Shown: piece after piece, positions 59,624 to 64,000 of the stretch
How the letters are laid out: each line of letters opens with the position of its first letter
Numbering within the stretch: position 1 is the stretch's first letter
Source: Oscillospiraceae bacterium CM
GTDB taxonomy: Bacteria > Bacillota > Clostridia > Oscillospirales > Oscillospiraceae
Direction: 5' to 3'
Length of the DNA stretch: 64,000 nt
Assembly (NCBI GenBank): GCA_022870705.1
Contig: CP072107.1
Coordinates: 1,300,501-1,364,500, forward strand
Translations under genes and position numbers: made by a program
Notes under the pieces: model-generated
What the model was told of the DNA's origin: nothing
Seen by the model: the letters and a program-made list of their open reading frames with translations, nothing else
The model's database searches: none

Positions 59624-59641
59624 TTGATAAAAAATTAACAA
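59624..59641. promoter_or_regulatory. Rex operator 2
   Basis: TTGATAAAAAATTAACAA matches the Rex consensus at 13 of 14 defined bases. It lies about 13 bp downstream of the expected transcript start, a position suited to repression. Confidence 0.8.
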
Positions 59642-59739
59642 GGCAACCCGCGATCATTGGTTACAAATAAATTCCCATCAAACACTTGTCGGACGCGACT
59701 GTGAAAACGCATCATCAATTTGTGAAAAGGAGTAAGGAC

Positions 59740-60249
59740 ATGAGCACGACGCAACACGCAACCACTTGCACCGGCACAGAGGAAGAACTCATCGACCGCA
59801 TCCGCACTCTCGCGGCTAATTACAAAGGAAAGGAAGGAAGCCTCATACAGGTTCTGCACATGGTTCAGGGTGTTTACGGCTATCTGCCGCTTCACATTCA
59901 GCAGATTGTGGCGGAAGAGCTCGATCTGCCGCTGTCAACCGTGTCCGGCGTTGTGAGCTTCTACTCCTTTTTTGCGACTAAGCCGCGCGGCAGACACACC
60001 ATTCGCGTCTGCATGGGAACGGCCTGCTACGTCCGCGGCGGCGTCAGCCTTGTCGAGTCGCTCGAGAAGTCACTCGGCATCCAGGCGGGCGGCACGACGT
60101 CAGACGGCGTTTTCACCTTTGAAATCGCCCGCTGCATCGGTTCCTGCGGTCTGGCCCCGGCCATGACGATTGACGATACGGTCTATCCCGAAGTGAAGGC
60201 CGCCGATCTGCCGGGGATTCTCGAGCCCTGGTACAACGACGGCAAGTAA
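59740..60249 (+). CDS. hydC: Hydrogenase subunit HydC (NuoE-like [2Fe-2S] protein)
   Basis: 169 residues. Thioredoxin-fold [2Fe-2S] subunit related to complex I NuoE: cysteines in RVCMGTACYVRGG and RCIGSCGLAPAMT (CxxxxC and CxxxC). GSLIQVLHMVQGVYGYLPLH is the helical NuoE N-terminal part. AAGGAG lies 7 nt before the ATG at 59740. First gene of hydCBA; carries electrons within the NADH-linked hydrogenase in the cytosol. Confidence 0.93.
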   Translation: MSTTQHATTCTGTEEELIDRIRTLAANYKGKEGSLIQVLHMVQGVYGYLPLHIQQIVAEELDLPLSTVSGVVSFYSFFATKPRGRHTIRVCMGTACYVRGGVSLVESLEKSLGIQAGGTTSDGVFTFEIARCIGSCGLAPAMTIDDTVYPEVKAADLPGILEPWYNDGK

Positions 60250-60266
60250 GAGGGAGGAATAAAGAT

Positions 60267-62120
60267 ATGAACATCATCAAAAACAGGGACGAACTGACAA
60301 AGCTGCGCGATACGATTAAGAGCCAGCAGTCTACTTACAAAAACACGATTTACGTCTGCGGCGGCGCTGGCTGTGTGTCCTCACACTGCGACGAGATTGT
60401 TAAAACTCTCACCAAGGCTGTCGAAGACAGCGGACTTTCAAAGGACATTCGGATTGTTGTCACGGGCTGCATCGGCCTGTGTGCCTACGGGCCCTGCCTC
60501 GTTGTTGATCCCGACGGCGTTTTCTATGGCAACCTCACACCCGAAAAGGTTCTCGCAATCGTCGACCGCCATCTCAAGGGCGGCGAAATTGCCAAGGAAT
60601 TCTGCTATTACGACGAAGATAAAGGCGATTATCTGCCTTTCATGAAAGATATCGGTTTCTTCTCCGAGCAGGTCAAAATCGCGCTGCGCAACTGCGGCCG
60701 CGTTGACTTCGCTTCCGTCGAGGATTACATTGCCAACGACGGATATCAGGCTCTGGCCAAGGTTATAATGGATATGGGTCGTGAGAAGACCGTTCAGGAA
60801 ATCCTTGACTCCGGCCTTCGCGGCCGCGGCGGCGCGGGCTTCCCCACCGGCATCAAATGGCAGGCCGGTATGAATCAGCCCGGCGACCAGAAGTATATGA
60901 TCTGCAACGCCGACGAAGGCGACCCGGGCGCATTCATGGACAGAAGCGTTCTGGAAGGCGACCCGCACAGCGTTATCGAGGCCATGGCGATTGCCGGTTT
61001 TGTCATCGGCGCGAACAAAGGCTACGTTTACGTCCGCGCGGAGTATCCGATTGCTGTTGAGCGTCTTGGCAACGCCCTTGACCAGGCCCGCGCAGCCGGT
61101 CTCCTCGGCACCAACATCCTCGGCACCGGCTTTGAGTTTGACATTGAAATCCGCATCGGCGCCGGCGCGTTCGTCTGCGGTGAAGAGACGGCACTCATTA
61201 ACTCCATCGAAGGCAAACGCGGCGAGCCCCGCCAGAAGCCGCCATTCCCCTTCCAGTCCGGTCTGTGGAATGTGCCGACGATCATCAACAACGTTGAGAC
61301 ACTCGCAAACGTCCCGGCGATCATCCTCAAGGGCGCCGCGTGGTTCTCTTCCTACGGTGTCGGCAAGAGCCGCGGCACAAAGGTCTTTGCGCTCGCGGGC
61401 GACATAGTCAACGCCGGTATTATTGAAATCCCGATGGGCATGTCCCTGCGCAACGTCATCTACAAGATGGGCGGCGGCATGAAAGACGGTAAAGCCTTTA
61501 AGGCCGTTCAGTCCGGTGGCCCGTCCGGCGGCTGCCTGACAAGCGATCACCTCGACGTCTCGGTTGACTACGAAAGCCTTTCCGCGATGGGTGCCATCAT
61601 GGGCTCCGGCGGCCTCATTGCGATGGACGAGAACACCTGCCTCGTTGACACGGCCAGATACTTCATGGAATTCGTTCAGGACGAGAGCTGCGGCCACTGC
61701 GTCCCCTGCCGCAACGGCACAAAGCGCATGCTTGAGCTCCTTCTGAAGATCACATCCGGCCGCGGCGAGATGACAGACCTCGACGAGCTCGCCGATCTGG
61801 CGGTTACCGTCGGCGCGACGGCGATGTGCGGCCTTGGCCAGACAGCGCCGAACCCCGTTCTCACGACACTTAAATACTTCAAGGACGAGTACCTTGCCCA
61901 CGTCGTGGACAAGAAATGCCCGGCCCATATCTGCAAGGCACTCGGCACCTACACGATTGACCCCGAGAAATGCCGCGGCTGCACCGCCTGCGCCAAGAAG
62001 TGCCCGGCCGACGCCATCACCGGTGAGGTCAAGAAACCCCACGTGATCAGCCTGGAAAAATGCATCAAGTGCGGCGCTTGCATGGAAGCCTGCAAATTCG
62101 ATGCGGTAGCCTATAATTAA
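60267..62120 (+). CDS. hydB: Hydrogenase subunit HydB (NuoF-like, FMN/NADH)
   Basis: 617 residues. N-terminal [2Fe-2S] thioredoxin-like domain (YVCGGAGCVSSHCDEIV, GCIGLCAYGPCLV), NuoF core with NADH/FMN segment SGLRGRGGAGFPTGIKW and ICNADEGDPGAFMDRSVLEG, [4Fe-4S] motif ESCGHCVPCRNGTKRM, and a C-terminal two-cluster ferredoxin domain (CRGCTACAKKCP, CIKCGACMEACK). NADH oxidation and probably ferredoxin contact occur here. A GAGGGAGGAA ribosome site precedes it, 17 nt after hydC. Confidence 0.95.
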   Translation: MNIIKNRDELTKLRDTIKSQQSTYKNTIYVCGGAGCVSSHCDEIVKTLTKAVEDSGLSKDIRIVVTGCIGLCAYGPCLVVDPDGVFYGNLTPEKVLAIVDRHLKGGEIAKEFCYYDEDKGDYLPFMKDIGFFSEQVKIALRNCGRVDFASVEDYIANDGYQALAKVIMDMGREKTVQEILDSGLRGRGGAGFPTGIKWQAGMNQPGDQKYMICNADEGDPGAFMDRSVLEGDPHSVIEAMAIAGFVIGANKGYVYVRAEYPIAVERLGNALDQARAAGLLGTNILGTGFEFDIEIRIGAGAFVCGEETALINSIEGKRGEPRQKPPFPFQSGLWNVPTIINNVETLANVPAIILKGAAWFSSYGVGKSRGTKVFALAGDIVNAGIIEIPMGMSLRNVIYKMGGGMKDGKAFKAVQSGGPSGGCLTSDHLDVSVDYESLSAMGAIMGSGGLIAMDENTCLVDTARYFMEFVQDESCGHCVPCRNGTKRMLELLLKITSGRGEMTDLDELADLAVTVGATAMCGLGQTAPNPVLTTLKYFKDEYLAHVVDKKCPAHICKALGTYTIDPEKCRGCTACAKKCPADAITGEVKKPHVISLEKCIKCGACMEACKFDAVAYN

Positions 62121-62134
62121 TGGAGGGCAGAAAA

Positions 62135-63925
62135 ATGATTGAATTGACAATTAACGGCAAGAAAGTGTCTGCCCCCGACGGCTCGACGATTCTGCAGTGC
62201 GCCAAACTCGCCGGTATTAAAATCCCCACGCTGTGCAACCTTCCCGGCATTCATGTCAACGGCTCCTGCCGCATCTGCGTTGTCGAGGTCGAGGGACAGA
62301 GAAACCTGATGGCCTCTTGTATCGTCAAAGCGGCGAACGGCATGGTCGTCAAAACGAATACCGAAAAGGTTCGCAAGGCCAGAAAAACGCTTTACGATCT
62401 TCTCATCTCCAACCACCCGCAGGACTGCAACTTCTGCTCGCGCAACCAGAGCTGCGAACTTCAGGAGCTCGGCAGCACCCTCGGCGTTATGGAGACGCGC
62501 ATCCCCAACAAGTACACACCCGCGCTTCTGGACATCTCCCCGTCCATCACGCGCGATCCGTCCAAGTGCGTCCTCTGCCGCCGCTGCGTGACAGCCTGTA
62601 ACGAAATTCAGGCGGTCGGCGCGATCGGCAGCCAGAACAGAGGCTTCGACACGACGATCTCCCCGGCGATGGACCTGCCACTTGAGAGCGTTAACTGCGC
62701 TATGTGCGGCCAGTGCTCTGCCGTCTGCCCGACGGGCGCTATTGTTGAGACGGACGCCATGACGAAGGTCTGGGACGCGCTGCTTGATCCCAACAAACGC
62801 GTTGTCGTTCAGGTTGCGCCTGCCGTTCGCGCCGCGCTTGGCGAAGAGTTCGGCATGGAAGTCGGTACGCGCGTGACCGGCAAAATGGCGACAGCTCTGC
62901 ACGACCTCGGCTTTGACGATGTTTTCGACACCAACTTCACGGCCGACCTCACCATCATCGAGGAAGGCACCGAGCTGCTCGGCCGCCTGAAGGCTGCCCT
63001 TACCGGCGGCCAGGCTGTGCTCCCGATGCTCACGAGCTGCTCCCCCGGATGGATCAAGCACATCGAGCACGCTTTCCCGAACGAGCTCGATCACCTCTCC
63101 AGCTGCAAGAGCCCGCACACAATGCTCGGCGCGCTCGCAAAAAGCTACTACGCGCAGAAGATCGGCGTTGACCCGAAAGACATGTACGTCGTCTCCGTTA
63201 TGCCCTGCACGGCGAAGAAGTACGAAATCCAGCGCCCGGAGATGCAGGTTGACGGCAACTTTGACGTTGACGCTGTCCTCACAACGCGCGAGCTGGCCCG
63301 CATGATCAAGACGATGGGCATCGATTTTGTCAATCTCCCGGACGGCACGTTTGACGCACCGCTTGGCTTCTCCACCGGCGCCGCCGACATCTTCGGCGTC
63401 ACGGGCGGCGTTATGGAAGCGGCGCTCCGCACAGTGTACGAGCTCACAACGGGCCGCGAGCTGCCCTTCGCCGGGCTGCACGTCACCCCGATTGTCGGCC
63501 TTGAGAACATCAAGGAAGCCGCCGTCACGTTTGAAAACGTTAAGCCGGAGTATTCCTTCCTCGAAGGCGTCACGGCGCGCATCGCTGTTGCCAGCGGCCT
63601 GAAGAATGCCGATGTTTTGATGAAGCAGATCGCAGACGGCACAAGCCCGTACCACTTCATCGAGATCATGGGCTGCCCCGGCGGCTGCATCAACGGCGGC
63701 GGCCAGCCCCGTATGGTCGGCAAGCCCGAGGACTATAGATCCCGCCGCATGAAGGCCATCTACGACGAGGACGAGAGCAAGACGCTGCGTAAATCCCACG
63801 AGAACCCGGATATGATGAAGCTTTACACGGAGTTCCTGCACGAGCCCAACGGCCATGTGGCGCATCACCTCCTGCACACAACATACACCCCGCGCGGCAA
63901 CTTCAACGAGTGCGTTGCGAAATAA
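62135..63925 (+). CDS. hydA: [FeFe] hydrogenase catalytic subunit HydA (group A, bifurcating type)
   Basis: 596 residues. N-terminal [2Fe-2S] domain (CNLPGIHVNGSCRICVVEVE), His/Cys cluster (HPQDCNFCSRNQSCELQELG), two [4Fe-4S] clusters (CVLCRRCVTAC, CAMCGQCSAVCP), then the H-cluster motifs TSCSPGW (300-306), MPCTAKKYE (356-364) and MGCPGGCINGGGQP (C514, C518). The first motif has serine where the classical TSCCPxW has a second cysteine. Makes H2 from reduced ferredoxin and NADH with HydB and HydC. ATG at 62135 with GGAGG 8 nt upstream; the ATG at 62120 overlaps that site. Confidence 0.95.
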   Translation: MIELTINGKKVSAPDGSTILQCAKLAGIKIPTLCNLPGIHVNGSCRICVVEVEGQRNLMASCIVKAANGMVVKTNTEKVRKARKTLYDLLISNHPQDCNFCSRNQSCELQELGSTLGVMETRIPNKYTPALLDISPSITRDPSKCVLCRRCVTACNEIQAVGAIGSQNRGFDTTISPAMDLPLESVNCAMCGQCSAVCPTGAIVETDAMTKVWDALLDPNKRVVVQVAPAVRAALGEEFGMEVGTRVTGKMATALHDLGFDDVFDTNFTADLTIIEEGTELLGRLKAALTGGQAVLPMLTSCSPGWIKHIEHAFPNELDHLSSCKSPHTMLGALAKSYYAQKIGVDPKDMYVVSVMPCTAKKYEIQRPEMQVDGNFDVDAVLTTRELARMIKTMGIDFVNLPDGTFDAPLGFSTGAADIFGVTGGVMEAALRTVYELTTGRELPFAGLHVTPIVGLENIKEAAVTFENVKPEYSFLEGVTARIAVASGLKNADVLMKQIADGTSPYHFIEIMGCPGGCINGGGQPRMVGKPEDYRSRRMKAIYDEDESKTLRKSHENPDMMKLYTEFLHEPNGHVAHHLLHTTYTPRGNFNECVAK

Positions 63926-63937
63926 CACCTTTAAACG

Positions 63938-63971
63938 AAATTCCCCCGACAACAGTCGGGGGAATTTTTTT
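63938..63971 (+). terminator. Terminator of the hydCBA operon
   Basis: AAATTCCCCCGAC and GTCGGGGGAATTT pair perfectly around AACA, followed by TTTT. Confidence 0.95.
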
Positions 63972-64000
63972 GTGGGTGTGAAGAGACGAAAACGAGAAAG

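Noticed and set aside
60438-62150. Long open frames on the minus strand opposite hydB and hydA (60438-62150 and 62117-63952)
   Set aside because: They are antisense shadows of GC-rich, strongly codon-biased hydrogenase genes; the proteins look low-complexity and lack ribosome sites.

Overview
The window looks like a chromosomal segment of an anaerobic, probably endospore-forming Clostridia member, most likely of the Oscillospirales/Ruminococcaceae type. The reasons are a moderately high-GC Gram-positive gene set with strong GGAGG ribosome sites, a spoIVFA/spoIVFB-like pair, a SpoVD-type PBP with PASTA domains, a meso-DAP-type MurE, the hprK-murB-rapZ-yvcK-whiA block, and an NADH-linked trimeric [FeFe] hydrogenase. 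No phage, plasmid, insertion sequence, CRISPR array or recognisable defence system was seen.

Layout. 1-3.6 kb: the start of a KimA-type permease (it runs off the left edge), a secreted SH3/M23 hydrolase and a PAS-GGDEF diguanylate cyclase. 3.7-4.45 kb: six tRNA genes (Val, Asp, Phe, Gly, Cys, Gly) behind a consensus promoter. 4.5-12.3 kb: hslO, a methyltransferase and a YerC/TrpR-like regulator; then pfkA and a chain of spoIVFA-like, spoIVFB-like and two paired radical-SAM genes. 12.4-19.9 kb is more accessory: a cytochrome-b5-like lipoprotein with tandem repeats, a subtilase with a copper-amine-oxidase N domain, purine nucleoside phosphorylase, a TM2 protein, tRNA-Pro, a DUF3795 protein, a lipoprotein and a coiled-coil repeat protein. 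19.9-25.5 kb: folC, a membrane acyltransferase, rqcH, mrnC and a YihY protein.

25.5-38.3 kb is the division and cell wall cluster in the order mraZ-rsmH-ftsL-spoVD/pbp-murE-mraY-ftsW-murG-murA-divIB-ftsZ. It has a consensus promoter and three 10-bp-spaced MraZ boxes upstream of mraZ, and a separate promoter for ftsZ. murD and murF are missing from it. 38.4-42 kb: tandem terminators, a coiled-coil protein, coaD, rsmD, uvrC. 42-46 kb: a small membrane protein flanked by palindromic modules, thiC under a TPP riboswitch, whiA, yvcK. 46-56 kb: rapZ, murB, hprK, then divergent rpmB-proC, two peptidases, coaE, tsaC and a glyoxalase-fold protein. 55.9-59.4 kb: prfA, a repeat mosaic, an unidentified structured RNA gene with its own promoter and terminator, and an FAD oxidoreductase. 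59.5-64 kb: hydC-hydB-hydA behind two near-consensus Rex operators, which suits NADH/NAD+ control of hydrogen production.

The two most unusual things are (i) a family of short palindromic modules with different stem 'words' but a shared CCCCTACRG tail, scattered singly and in arrays near 42.1-42.7, 50.4-50.7, 55.7-55.9 and 57.2-57.3 kb, one of which supplies the stop codon of the adjacent dipeptidase gene; and (ii) the roughly 317-nt non-coding RNA gene at 57.34-57.65 kb, which I could not assign to a known class. All functional calls are from reading sequence and motifs; no database search was run.
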